Of a stretch of 53,064 nt of DNA, positions 43,797 through 52,783 are shown piece by piece; the stretch's first letter is position 1, and each line of letters begins with the position of its first letter. This stretch comes from Polaribacter sp. (GTDB taxonomy: Bacteria; Bacteroidota; Bacteroidia; Flavobacteriales; Flavobacteriaceae): NCBI GenBank assembly GCA_018663625.1, contig JABJPX010000019.1:1-53064 (forward strand), written 5' to 3'. A program made the position numbers and the translations under genes. The notes beneath the pieces are model-generated. The model was not told the DNA's origin and did no database searches. It saw only the letters and a list, made by a program, of their open reading frames with translations.

Positions 43797-44828
43797 TTAT
43801 TTCTTATACTTTAAAACTTCGCTTCGTCCTTTTTTAAAAATTTGATTGCTATTCGCTTTGCCTTTTCTCAACTCCTTTTGAACCTCAGAGGGTAATTGAA
43901 TTGTTTCTTGACAATCTATCGAACACGTATTTTCCATTTTCTCTGAACAGGCATCGCATTGAATAAATAATAAATGACAGCCTTCGTTTGCACAGTTGGT
44001 ATGCGTATTACAAGCAGCCCCACATTGATGACAATTAGAAACAACATCCGCTGTTATTTTTTCTGCTCTTCGATGATCGAATACAAAATTTTTGCCAATA
44101 AACTTATTTTCAATACCCTCTGCTTGCACTTGACGAGTGTACTCTATAATTCCGCCTTCCAACTGAAAAACATTCTTAAATCCCTTGTGTTTGTAATAAG
44201 CAGATGCTTTTTCACAACGAATTCCACCTGTACAATACATTAACAGGTTTTTATCTTCTTTATGGTCTTTTAAGTCTTCTTCAATAATGTCTAAGGAATC
44301 TCGAAACGTATCTACATCCGGAGTTACTGCCCCTTCAAAATAACCAATTTCACTTTCGTAATGATTCCGCATATCTACACAAACCGTATCAGGATTTGCC
44401 AACATCTTATTGAATGCTTCTGCATTTAAATGAACACCAATATCTGTGACATCGAAAGTAGCATCTTCCAAACCGTCGGCAACAATCTTATTTCGCACTT
44501 TTACTTTCAGTTTTAAAAACGATTTGTTATGTTGCTCTATGGCAACATTCAAACGAATGTCTTTTAAAAATGAAATGGTATCTAATTGATCTTTGAGTGC
44601 AAATAAATTTTCTGAAGGAACTGATAATTGCGCATTGATGCCTTCATTAGAAACATAAATTCTACCCAAAACATCCAATGCGTTCCATTCTAAGAATAAT
44701 TTATCTCGAAGTAATTTTGTGTTTTCTATCTTATAGTATTGATAGAATGAAATGGTAAGACGGTCTTTCCCTGCCTCGTCTATTAATGCAGCACGTTCTA
44801 TGGCGCTTAACTTATTGTACAGTTGCAT
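43797..44828 (-). CDS. trhO: tRNA uridine(34) hydroxylase TrhO (YceA), rhodanese-related
   Basis: A 343-aa enzyme that forms 5-hydroxyuridine at tRNA position 34 with oxygen. The N-terminal acylphosphatase-like part has RIYVSNEGINAQLS; the rhodanese domain has VDMRNHYESEIGYFEGAV and the active-site Cys in MYCTGGIRCEKA. The C-terminal tail carries a cysteine-rich zinc-type region (NCHQCGAACNTHTNC ... QCDACSEKMENTC). Start ATG 44828. Transcribed alone. Confidence 0.92.
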   Translation of the reverse strand: MQLYNKLSAIERAALIDEAGKDRLTISFYQYYKIENTKLLRDKLFLEWNALDVLGRIYVSNEGINAQLSVPSENLFALKDQLDTISFLKDIRLNVAIEQHNKSFLKLKVKVRNKIVADGLEDATFDVTDIGVHLNAEAFNKMLANPDTVCVDMRNHYESEIGYFEGAVTPDVDTFRDSLDIIEEDLKDHKEDKNLLMYCTGGIRCEKASAYYKHKGFKNVFQLEGGIIEYTRQVQAEGIENKFIGKNFVFDHRRAEKITADVVSNCHQCGAACNTHTNCANEGCHLLFIQCDACSEKMENTCSIDCQETIQLPSEVQKELRKGKANSNQIFKKGRSEVLKYKK

Positions 44829-44863
44829 GCTATACTTTTTTAGTTATTGATTATTGAATCCCA

Positions 44864-44871
44864 CAAAATTA
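44864..44871 (-). promoter_or_regulatory. -7 element of trhO
   Basis: The minus strand reads TAATTTTG, with a TTG 21 bases further upstream; the ATG follows 35 bases on. Confidence 0.5.
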
Positions 44872-45054
44872 AGGTTTTTAGACCGAATTCCACAAATCAA
44901 ATAAACTATTAACTCCGTTTATGAATGAAATCGCTACGATTCGTCTGTTTTGTTTTTTAAGTTTAATTTTAAACAGCAGTATTATATGTCGATAAATTTT
45001 AAACTTTAGTTGATTTATAACACTTTAAGGGAATTAAATCGTTCTTTTTTTTAG

Positions 45055-45105
45055 CATCTTTGCAACATCAAAACATATAAATTATCTTTCCTGTAAAAGC
45101 AGGAA
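45055..45105 (+). promoter_or_regulatory. Possible promoter and leader hairpin of asd
   Basis: CATCTTTG (45055-45062) is one base off TAnnTTTG. About 25 bases later TTCCTG (45088-45093) and CAGGAA (45100-45105) form a small hairpin with a TAAAAG loop, 16 bases before the asd ATG. The rest of the 293-base interval 44829-45121 is AT-rich and shows nothing else I can name. Confidence 0.35.
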
Positions 45106-45121
45106 TCTAAAAGAAATACTT

Positions 45122-46111
45122 ATGAAAGTAGCTATTGTAGGCGCAACTGGTATGGTTGGCACCGTAATGTTGAAAGTCTTAGAAGAACGTAATCTACCCA
45201 TAACGGAATTAATTCCTGTGGCCTCTGCACGGTCTGCCGGAAAGAAATTAACCTATAAAGGATCCGATTTCACGGTAGTAACTTTAGCCGATGCACTAAA
45301 AATGAGCCCCGATGTAGCATTGTTTTCTGCAGGCGGAGATACTTCATTAGAATGGGCTCCAAAATTTGCCGCAGTGGGCACCACCGTAATTGACAATTCA
45401 TCGGCTTGGAGAATGGACCCTACTAAAAAATTGGTAGTTCCAGAAATCAATGGTGATGTATTAACCTCGGAAGATAAAATAATTGCAAATCCAAATTGCT
45501 CAACCATTCAATTGGTAATGGCATTAGGACCTTTGCACAAAAAATACACAATGAAACGTGTGGTCATCTCTACCTATCAATCGGTATCTGGATCGGGCAT
45601 AAAAGCAGTACAACAATTAGACAATGAAGAAGCGGGAATTGAAGGTGCAATGGCATACCCTCATAAAATTGGAAGAAATGCATTGCCGCATTGTGATGTT
45701 TTTTTAGAAAACGGATACACGAAAGAAGAAATGAAATTGGTGAAAGAGCCCAAGAAAATTTTACGCGACGATTCCTTTTCAGTAACCGCAACTGCCGTAA
45801 GAATACCAACATCTGGAGGGCATTCTGAAGCTGTTAATGTGCAATTTAAAAATGATTTTGATTTGACGGAAGTACGTCAAATATTATCCAATACTCCTGG
45901 TGTTATTGTACAAGACGACTTGGCAAATAATGTATATCCAATGGCCATAAACGCACATGATAAAGACGAAGTGTTTGTTGGACGAATTAGAAGGGATGAA
46001 TCTCAGGAAAATACCTTAAATTTGTGGATCGTTGCAGACAACCTAAGAAAAGGTGCTGCGACCAACACAGTTCAAATTGCCGAATATTTAATTGCAAATA
46101 ATTTGGTTTAA
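45122..46111 (+). CDS. asd: Aspartate-semialdehyde dehydrogenase
   Basis: A 329-aa NADP-dependent enzyme that reduces aspartyl phosphate to the semialdehyde on the way to lysine/diaminopimelate, threonine and methionine. It has the Rossmann motif VAIVGATGMVGTVML, the nucleophile Cys126 in NPNCSTIQ, SVSGSGIKAVQQL, and the acid/base His in RIPTSGGHSEAVN. Full length. It is followed 14 bases later by the ferredoxin reductase gene. Confidence 0.95.
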   Translation: MKVAIVGATGMVGTVMLKVLEERNLPITELIPVASARSAGKKLTYKGSDFTVVTLADALKMSPDVALFSAGGDTSLEWAPKFAAVGTTVIDNSSAWRMDPTKKLVVPEINGDVLTSEDKIIANPNCSTIQLVMALGPLHKKYTMKRVVISTYQSVSGSGIKAVQQLDNEEAGIEGAMAYPHKIGRNALPHCDVFLENGYTKEEMKLVKEPKKILRDDSFSVTATAVRIPTSGGHSEAVNVQFKNDFDLTEVRQILSNTPGVIVQDDLANNVYPMAINAHDKDEVFVGRIRRDESQENTLNLWIVADNLRKGAATNTVQIAEYLIANNLV

Positions 46112-46125
46112 TCTATCCTATTTTA

Positions 46126-47172
46126 ATGGCAACATTTTACAATTTAGACATAAAAGAAGTAAAACAAGAAACCGCATCTGCGGTTTCTGTAGTATTTAAC
46201 ATTCCTGAAAACTTGAAATCTGAGTTTCATTTTTCTGCTGGACAATACATCACACTTCAAAAAGAAATTGACAACAATATCATTCGACGGGCTTATTCTA
46301 TTTGCTCTACTCCAGAAAGTGGCGAAGTTCGGGTTGCTATTAAAGCAGTTGAAAAGGGCGTCTTTTCGACCTATGCAACGACCCTTTTAAAGGCGGGTGA
46401 TGCGCTTGAAGTTTCTGCACCGGAAGGACGTTTTTTATTACATCCAGAAACAAATAAAAATTACATCGGGTTTGCCGCAGGCTCTGGAATTACACCAGTA
46501 TTATCAATGTTAAAAACAGTTCTAGAAACTGAACCAACAGCAACTTTTACTTTGATTTATGGGAATAGATCGATCGCAGACACCTTGTTCTTCGAGGAAT
46601 TAAATAGTTTAAAAGAAATTCATTCTGAACGATTAAACCTCCACTATATTTACAGTAGAGAGGATGTAAAAAATGCATTGCGTGGTAGAATTAATGAAAA
46701 TGTAACCGACTTTTTTGTGAAAAGTAGGTATAAGGAAACTTCTTTTGATGCAGCCTATTTATGCGGTCCAGAAGCAATGATTAAAGAAGTGTCAAAAACA
46801 CTTGCCAAAAATAATGTTTCGAAAGAAAACATCCACTTCGAGCTTTTTACCGTTACTGTTGACGAAGAAAGTGCTGAACAAGTAAAAGAAGGAGAAACCG
46901 AAGTTACGATCCTTTTAGACGATGAAACATCGACTTTTACAATGCAACAAACAGATGATATTCTGGCAGCAAGTTTGCGAAACGACCTAGATGCTCCTTA
47001 CTCATGTCAAGGAGGTGTATGTAGTTCTTGTTTATGTAAAGTTACCGAAGGAAAAGCCGTCATGGTTAAAAATGCTATTTTAACCGAAAGTGAAATCGCT
47101 GATGGATTTATTTTAGCTTGTCAGGCCTATCCAACAACACCAAAAATTACAATTGATTTTGATGATGTATAA
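46126..47172 (+). CDS. PaaE-like flavin/2Fe-2S reductase
   Basis: A 348-aa three-domain reductase. It has an FAD domain with RRAYSICSTPESGEVRVAIK, an NAD(P)H domain with GFAAGSGITPVLSML and YLCGPEAMI, and a C-terminal plant-type ferredoxin domain with CQGGVCSSCLC plus a last Cys in ILACQAYP. It resembles the reductase component of phenylacetyl-CoA epoxidase (PaaE), but no paaABCD genes are near, so it probably serves another oxygenase or desaturase. Cotranscribed with asd. Confidence 0.9.
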   Translation: MATFYNLDIKEVKQETASAVSVVFNIPENLKSEFHFSAGQYITLQKEIDNNIIRRAYSICSTPESGEVRVAIKAVEKGVFSTYATTLLKAGDALEVSAPEGRFLLHPETNKNYIGFAAGSGITPVLSMLKTVLETEPTATFTLIYGNRSIADTLFFEELNSLKEIHSERLNLHYIYSREDVKNALRGRINENVTDFFVKSRYKETSFDAAYLCGPEAMIKEVSKTLAKNNVSKENIHFELFTVTVDEESAEQVKEGETEVTILLDDETSTFTMQQTDDILAASLRNDLDAPYSCQGGVCSSCLCKVTEGKAVMVKNAILTESEIADGFILACQAYPTTPKITIDFDDV

Positions 47173-47266
47173 TGCAATATCATTGCTTATACATTGAAAT
47201 ACGTTGTGGAGTATATGGTGAAAACAGCTCGTCAAGAAACTAAAATATTATTCCTATTTTTAACCA

Positions 47267-47941
47267 ATGGATATTTACGACTTTAAAAATGCTTTTTTAA
47301 TTGGTTTTTTCATGGCCTTCATGATTGGACCCGTTTTTTTTGTACTCATCCAAACCAGTATTATAAAAGGAGCAAGAGCTGCCATTGTTTTTGATTTAGG
47401 GGTCCTCTTAGGAGATGTCTCTTTTATATTAATTGCCTATTACGGAAGCCGTTCCTTATTAGAAAAAATAAAAGACGACCCAAGACTCTTCTTCATTGGA
47501 GGTTTGGTTTTAGTGCTCTATGGGCTCATTACCTATTTAGAGAAAGAAGGAAAAGAAGAAGTATTAGAAACGAACAATACTGTCACAATTCCGCTTAAAA
47601 ACAGTTATCTAAAAAGTTTTTTCAAAGGCTTCTTTTTAAACTTTATAAATGTAGGTGTTTTGGCATTTTGGCTGGGTATTGTTTTGGTGATTGGACCTAC
47701 TTTAAAAATGGATCAAACCGCAATTTTCTGGTATTTTGGAACTATTTTGACGGCCTACTTTCTAACGGATCTAGGAAAGATTTTTTTAGCCAAACAATTA
47801 AAGAGTAAAATGACTCCTTCGGTAATTTTCCGCACAAAAAAAATCATGGGAATCATCTTAATTGTTTGCGGTGTTTTTTTAATGCTACAAGGTTTCATTC
47901 CGAATGAAAAAATGGATGGACTTATTCAAATTGGAGAATAA
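47267..47941 (+). CDS. LysE-family exporter
   Basis: A 224-aa membrane protein with six predicted helices and the LysE/RhtB N-terminal pattern AFLIGFFMAFMIGPVFFVLI, with GVLLGDVSFILIAYYG. The family exports amino acids or related solutes; the substrate is not apparent. It lies 94 bases after the reductase; the first bases of that gap hold no clear promoter (TATTTTTA at 47255-47262 is only close to consensus). Confidence 0.87.
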   Translation: MDIYDFKNAFLIGFFMAFMIGPVFFVLIQTSIIKGARAAIVFDLGVLLGDVSFILIAYYGSRSLLEKIKDDPRLFFIGGLVLVLYGLITYLEKEGKEEVLETNNTVTIPLKNSYLKSFFKGFFLNFINVGVLAFWLGIVLVIGPTLKMDQTAIFWYFGTILTAYFLTDLGKIFLAKQLKSKMTPSVIFRTKKIMGIILIVCGVFLMLQGFIPNEKMDGLIQIGE

Positions 47942-47968
47942 AAAAGCGAAGTTTTCACCTCGCTTTTT
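47941..47968 (+). terminator. Terminator of the asd-lysE region
   Basis: AAAAAGCGA/TCGCTTTTT flanks a ten-base loop; T residues lie at the 3' side. The first A is the last base of the lysE-family stop codon. Confidence 0.75.
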
Positions 47969-48018
47969 CATTAATTATCTCTTATAAATAGGAACTGTTT
48001 TTCAGCAGTCATAAAAGA

Positions 48019-49863
48019 TTACTCCACTTCAAAAATGTTATTATCGTCATTGACATCTGCCATCAATTTGCTATTGTCAATCACTACCGATTGTATTGTT
48101 TTTGCCGTTTGAAAGGTATAGGTTGGATGTGCCCAAGCCCAATCTTCTAATACCGTTGCAGCAGTTGGTTTGTTCCCACGCATTACTCTTAATGGAATAT
48201 TAAAACTTTCTGTAGAACCATCAACATAGGTAACATCAACATCTACTGGCATTGGCATTTGACCAATTCTTTCGAGTGTAACTTCAGTTCCGTTTACTGT
48301 TTTAACTCCGTAGTCAATTGTGTGCGTGGTCTGAATCCATTCGTTTAAATACCAATCTAAATGAATCCCAGAAACTTTTTCCATCGTTCGTTTGATATCG
48401 TTTGGAGTTGGGTGTTTAAAACTAAAGTCTGTAAAGTACTTTTTCAATCCTTTCGCAACATTCTCTGCGCCAATTACATATTCTAATTGCGACAAAAACA
48501 TACTTCCTTTTCCATAACTTCCAACACTATATGCTGCATTGGTATTGTATCGGTCTGCATGGGTTGTTAAAGGTTCTTCTAAACCATTTTTTGTAATATA
48601 ATTATAGCCTCTGTAAGGACCTGAATTTGGGTTTTTACCTTCCGAATTCTTCAAGATTTCTGCAGAAGCTTTGTTTGAAATATAGGAAGTAAACCCTTCG
48701 TCCATCCAAGGGTGTAAACTTTCGTTAGACGCTAATAAGAACTGAAACCAAGTGTGCGCCATTTCATGTGCAGTCACTCCAAAAAGGCTTCCATATTTTC
48801 GTTTTCCAGTAATTAAAGTCGCCATGGCATATTCCATTCCACCATCTCCACCTTGTATCACAGAGTATTGTTTGTAAGGATACTGCCCAACGTGCTCACT
48901 AAAATAAGTCATTAAAGCTGCCGTCGGTTTTTGTAAGTCTTTCCAGTTTTTCAAATACTCTGGTGCTAAATTTTTCTTGTACAAGAAGTGTAAATCAATT
49001 CCATTGTCCATTTTTAACACATCGTGCTTGTATTCTGGATCTGCTGCCCAAACAAAATCGTGCACCTTTGGTGCTTTAAAATGCCAGGTCAATTTATCCG
49101 TTGATGGTACATTTAACGGTTTTGAAGCCTCCTCATAACCATGTCCAATTTCTTGGGGGTTTTGTAAATACCCTGTTCCACCAACAACGTAAGTTTTATC
49201 GATGGTTAATTTTACATCAAAATTACCCCAAACTCCGTGAAACTCACGTGCAATATAGGGTGGTGTGTGCCATCCTTGGAAATCATATTCCGCCATTTTT
49301 GGATACCATTGCGCCATTGAAAGTGCAACACCTTCTTTATTATTTCTTCCAGAACGACGAATTTGTACAGGAACTTGGGCTTCAAAAAGCATGTCAAAAG
49401 TGACACTTTCGCCTGATTTAATTGGCGTATCCAAGGTAACTTCTAAAATTGTACCCACCGTTTCGAAAGCTACAGAAACTCCATTTTGTTGTAAAGAATT
49501 TACTTTAATATACCCTATTTCATCGGGTTGTAATTTACTAATTCTGTCTCCGACTCTTCGGTCTGGATCTTTAATATTTAAAGACCGAACGTCCATTTGA
49601 GAACCTGGTTGAAAAGCATTAAAATACAAGTGATAGAAAACTTTGGTCAATTCATCTGGCGAATTGTTGGTGTACACTGCTTTCTGAGTTCCTTTGTATT
49701 GATACTTGTTTACATCTACATCAATATCCATTGAATAATCAATCTGTTGCTGCCAATAGGAAGCAGTTTCTGGAGTGGTGGATTGTTTGTAAACAACCTC
49801 TTTTGTTTGCTTACAAGAAATCATAAACAAGGCCATAAAAGCAACTAGTGATAATTTTTTCAT
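48019..49863 (-). CDS. M1-family aminopeptidase-like lipoprotein
   Basis: A 614-aa zinc metallopeptidase. The lipoprotein signal ends MISC (C17). Zinc ligands HEMAH (366-370) and Glu389 (HPWMDEGF) fit HExxH-18-E; the exopeptidase motif appears as GGMEYAM (341-347), in place of GAMEN. An N-terminal beta-sandwich precedes the catalytic domain. It trims N-terminal residues from peptides, probably at the cell envelope. It follows the S8 peptidase by 66 bases. Confidence 0.92.
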   Translation of the reverse strand: MKKLSLVAFMALFMISCKQTKEVVYKQSTTPETASYWQQQIDYSMDIDVDVNKYQYKGTQKAVYTNNSPDELTKVFYHLYFNAFQPGSQMDVRSLNIKDPDRRVGDRISKLQPDEIGYIKVNSLQQNGVSVAFETVGTILEVTLDTPIKSGESVTFDMLFEAQVPVQIRRSGRNNKEGVALSMAQWYPKMAEYDFQGWHTPPYIAREFHGVWGNFDVKLTIDKTYVVGGTGYLQNPQEIGHGYEEASKPLNVPSTDKLTWHFKAPKVHDFVWAADPEYKHDVLKMDNGIDLHFLYKKNLAPEYLKNWKDLQKPTAALMTYFSEHVGQYPYKQYSVIQGGDGGMEYAMATLITGKRKYGSLFGVTAHEMAHTWFQFLLASNESLHPWMDEGFTSYISNKASAEILKNSEGKNPNSGPYRGYNYITKNGLEEPLTTHADRYNTNAAYSVGSYGKGSMFLSQLEYVIGAENVAKGLKKYFTDFSFKHPTPNDIKRTMEKVSGIHLDWYLNEWIQTTHTIDYGVKTVNGTEVTLERIGQMPMPVDVDVTYVDGSTESFNIPLRVMRGNKPTAATVLEDWAWAHPTYTFQTAKTIQSVVIDNSKLMADVNDDNNIFEVE

Positions 49864-49929
49864 TTTCTTTATATTTAAATACTCATTTATTTTTCGATTT
49901 CAATTAGACAAACAGAATACTGTTTCGTA

Positions 49930-51645
49930 TTACTTTTTCCCATTGACAATTTGATCTGCCATCTTTAAAGCATTATAGGCATTTACAATACGACCTGAAA
50001 CAGATAAATCTGAAAACGATACTTTATCTCCTGTTGGGTTTTCTCTTGACTGTGATCCTGGCTTGATTACTTCAAAATTAATTTTGATACCCGAATTCAT
50101 TAAAATATGTTTTACTTGACTTGCCGATAACTGAGGGTAGTATGAACGTACCAGTGCTGCAACACCTGCAGCAGAAGGTGCAGCCATAGACGTTCCACTA
50201 TTTGGTGCATAGCTGTCTTTTGGCATGGTTGCATAGATATCAACCCCTGGTGCAAATACATCTACATTAATCTTTCCATAGTTAGAAAAGTTTGCGGGTA
50301 AATTTTCATTGTAATTAAGGCTCATTGCGCCAACGGTTAAAACATTGTCTGAGATTTCATTGATGAAATCGGGAGCGTCTGTTGGAAAGGTTGCTTCAAC
50401 ATCAATATTAGCACCATCATTCCCGGCAGCATTTACTAATAAAACATCTTTTTTGGCAGCATATCGAATGGCATCTAATACCCATTCCATATTGGGTGAT
50501 TGTCCTTTACCAAAACTCATATTAATTACTTTTGCCCCATTATCTACTGCATATCGAATCCCTAAAGCTACATCCTTATCGTGCTCATCTCCATCTGGCA
50601 CCACTCTTACTGCCATGATTTTTACATTTTTGGCAACTCCGTTCACTCCTTTATCGTTGTTTCTTGAAGCTGCAACAATTCCAGCAACATGTGTTCCATG
50701 ACTTTCTAAATCTTTTGAACCAATCACATTATTGTTCCCGTAATCGGTATCGGTGATGTCGTATAAATCATCTCCCATCGTTTGACGTGCATCAAAATCT
50801 AAATCGAAATGCTTTGTTCTTTCGAGGCCAGCCATATAGTCTAACAATCCTTTTTGATAATCTAAAAGACTCGCTTCAGTCATTCCTCTGTTTAAAATAT
50901 TGACAACATCTGCAATTTGTTCAGCAACTTTAGGATCTCCTGGTTTCACTACTTTTAAATCTTCTAAAGTAAAATCATCTTTCCCCAAGAAGGTTTTTAC
51001 GGCATTAAAATTCCCTACAAGTTGATTTAATCTTTGCTTGGTGTTGTTTAAATTTTCTTTTTCCTTCGTTTTTTTATCCGCAGACTTAGAAAATGCTGCT
51101 TTGTCTTTTAAAAATTGTGCAAATGCAGCTTGGTCTGCTTCTGGAATCTCGGAAGCTGTTTTATTGCCAAACTTCTCCATCCCTCTTTTTACAATTCTAG
51201 TAATTTCTAATTGATCTGAATTTACAATACGACCATCTTTACTTCCAATAAAGTTCCAACCATGAATATCATCTACATAACCGTTCTGATCATCATCGAT
51301 ATTATTGCCTGCAATTTCTTTTGGATTTACCCAAGCAACTTCTTTTAAATCTTCATGAGATACATCGACGCCAGAATCTGCAATACCCACAATTACTTCT
51401 ACGCCCTTTTTGTCTTCTAAAAACTGATACGCTTTTGCGATACTCATTCCTGGAATGGAATCTTTTTCTAGATCTGCATGACTCCAACGATGGGTTTCAT
51501 CTTCGGATAAAGCTCCTTTTTTAGCGATTACATTGATCGTATTTACCGTTCCACTTGGAACCGGTATAGCGGTAATAGATGTTTTACAGCTTGATAAAAT
51601 AGAAACAGCAACTGCTGTATATAAAATGGATTTTAATGTGCTCAT
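49930..51645 (-). CDS. S8-family (subtilisin) serine peptidase lipoprotein with long D-H insertion
   Basis: A 571-aa protease. Lipoprotein signal MSTLKSILYTAVAVSILSSC. The triad is Asp90 (IADSGVDVSHEDL), His316 (ESHGTHVAG) and Ser486 (NSGTSMAAPSAAG), with oxyanion Asn409 (NAAGND). Asp to His are 226 residues apart, against about 32 in subtilisin; the extra part (about 145-300) is charged and helical. It ends at residue 571 without a T9SS C-terminal sorting domain, consistent with a lipoprotein. It starts 7 bases after the MBL-fold gene. Confidence 0.93.
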   Translation of the reverse strand: MSTLKSILYTAVAVSILSSCKTSITAIPVPSGTVNTINVIAKKGALSEDETHRWSHADLEKDSIPGMSIAKAYQFLEDKKGVEVIVGIADSGVDVSHEDLKEVAWVNPKEIAGNNIDDDQNGYVDDIHGWNFIGSKDGRIVNSDQLEITRIVKRGMEKFGNKTASEIPEADQAAFAQFLKDKAAFSKSADKKTKEKENLNNTKQRLNQLVGNFNAVKTFLGKDDFTLEDLKVVKPGDPKVAEQIADVVNILNRGMTEASLLDYQKGLLDYMAGLERTKHFDLDFDARQTMGDDLYDITDTDYGNNNVIGSKDLESHGTHVAGIVAASRNNDKGVNGVAKNVKIMAVRVVPDGDEHDKDVALGIRYAVDNGAKVINMSFGKGQSPNMEWVLDAIRYAAKKDVLLVNAAGNDGANIDVEATFPTDAPDFINEISDNVLTVGAMSLNYNENLPANFSNYGKINVDVFAPGVDIYATMPKDSYAPNSGTSMAAPSAAGVAALVRSYYPQLSASQVKHILMNSGIKINFEVIKPGSQSRENPTGDKVSFSDLSVSGRIVNAYNALKMADQIVNGKK

Positions 51646-51652
51646 AATAGTA

Positions 51653-52498
51653 TTAATTAAATATGTCTGTGAATTTATAAGTTTGGTGAAGTCGTACTCC
51701 TTTTTCTGTATGCTTTACGGTACAAAGCTCGTTGTAAACATCATGTTCTAAAAAAAGATAATAATTTTTGTCTGCAGCTTCCTTTAAAAAAGCAGCTTTT
51801 TCTGTGATTGTTATAAGGGGTCTTGTGTCATAGCCCATTACATATGGCAATGGAATGTGTCCAACGGTAGGCAGTAAATCGGCCATAAAAACGATGGTTT
51901 TGTCTTGGTATGTAATTTTTGGCAACATTTGTTTTTCAGTATGCCCATCCATCAATAAAACGTCAAATCCTATTTGGTCTTTGGCATTCTGTTGGACAAA
52001 ATTTAACTGTCCATTTTGTTGAATTGGGAGGATGTTTTCCGTTAAAAAAGACGCTTTTTCTCTTGGATTTGGTTCCGTTGCCCAATTCCAATGTGCTTCA
52101 TTCGACCAAACTTTTGCATTTTTAAATGCGGGTTGCAAAATTGTTTTTGCTTGGTTAAACGCTATAACTCCACCACAGTGATCAAAATGTAAATGAGTTA
52201 AAAAAACATCGGTAATATCATCTCTATGAAAGCCATGTTTTGCTAAAGAAGCGTCTAAGGAGAAATCTCCAAATAAATAATAATACCCAAAAAACTTTTG
52301 AGATTGTTTGTCACCCAAGCCAGTATCAATTAAAGTCAATCGATTGCCATCTTCTATAAGCAGACAACGCATGCTCATGTCTATTAGGTTGTTTGCGTCT
52401 GCAGGATTTGTTTTTTGCCAAATCGTTTTAGGCACAACACCAAACATAGCACCTCCGTCTAACTTAAAATTTCCAGTTTCTATTGGGTACATTTTCAT
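51653..52498 (-). CDS. MBL-fold metallo-hydrolase
   Basis: A 281-aa metallo-beta-lactamase-fold enzyme with the dinuclear site THLHFDHCGG (HxHxDH), MDGHTEKQM and a late LFLEHD histidine. Members include lactonases and other hydrolases; the substrate is unknown. The ATG at 52498 (MKMYPIETGNFKLDGG) is preferred to a TTG at 52507, because CATATTTG (52505-52512, minus) looks like its -7 element and overlaps the longer start. It heads the run MBL-S8-M1. Confidence 0.87.
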   Translation of the reverse strand: MKMYPIETGNFKLDGGAMFGVVPKTIWQKTNPADANNLIDMSMRCLLIEDGNRLTLIDTGLGDKQSQKFFGYYYLFGDFSLDASLAKHGFHRDDITDVFLTHLHFDHCGGVIAFNQAKTILQPAFKNAKVWSNEAHWNWATEPNPREKASFLTENILPIQQNGQLNFVQQNAKDQIGFDVLLMDGHTEKQMLPKITYQDKTIVFMADLLPTVGHIPLPYVMGYDTRPLITITEKAAFLKEAADKNYYLFLEHDVYNELCTVKHTEKGVRLHQTYKFTDIFN

Positions 52499-52504
52499 CA
52501 ACAA

Positions 52505-52512
52505 CAAATATG
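52505..52512 (-). promoter_or_regulatory. Possible -7 element of the MBL-fold gene (near-leaderless)
   Basis: The minus strand reads CATATTTG, one base off TAnnTTTG, six bases before the ATG. Confidence 0.4.
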
Positions 52513-52606
52513 CAGAAAAAACGCCACTTTTTTGCTAATAAAATGTGAAATATTGAAAGGATAGCGTGCTTTATAATTCGTTCTTACTAATTGAATTGCA
52601 GCATAA

Positions 52607-52620
52607 AAGAAACGTTTCTT
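52607..52620. promoter_or_regulatory. 14-base palindrome AAGAAACGTTTCTT
   Basis: A perfect inverted repeat with a central CG, about 110 bases upstream of the MBL-fold start. Its form is like a LacI-family operator, but no regulator gene is nearby, so its use is a guess. Confidence 0.3.
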
Positions 52621-52633
52621 AAAAAAGGACTAC

Positions 52634-52665
52634 AAAAAAACGCTTCAAGAAATTGAAGCGTTTTT
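52634..52665. terminator. GAAA-tetraloop terminator at the right end
   Basis: CGCTTCAA/TTGAAGCG closes a GAAA loop (52641-52660), flanked by seven A and five T residues, so it can stop transcription from either side. It would serve whatever is transcribed leftward from the region beyond 52690. Confidence 0.85.
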
Positions 52666-52685
52666 GAGGTGTCGAGCGCACCTCA
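52665..52685 (-). other. Possible tRNA 3'-end remnant (attachment-site-like)
   Basis: The minus strand reads TGAGGTGCGCTCGACACCTCA, immediately followed by the terminator. CGCTCGACACCTCA looks like the end of a tRNA (last T-stem bases, acceptor 3' strand and discriminator; from memory, closest to flavobacterial tRNA-Cys), but no anticodon or D-arm is present. The 7-base inverted repeat TGAGGTG/CACCTCA is seen directly; the tRNA reading is inference. Confidence 0.35.
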
Positions 52686-52783
52686 TTAACACAAAATTAC
52701 ATAACACCAAAAAACCATAAATCAGTGAAATAACCCTGTAAACTCAATGTTTAATGATAATAAGCAAAGGTAACCGTATTTAT

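Noticed and set aside
52665..52685. An intact tRNA gene at the right end
   Set aside because: Only bases resembling the last part of a T-stem and acceptor are present; no anticodon, D-arm or 5' acceptor partner of a normal tRNA can be drawn.
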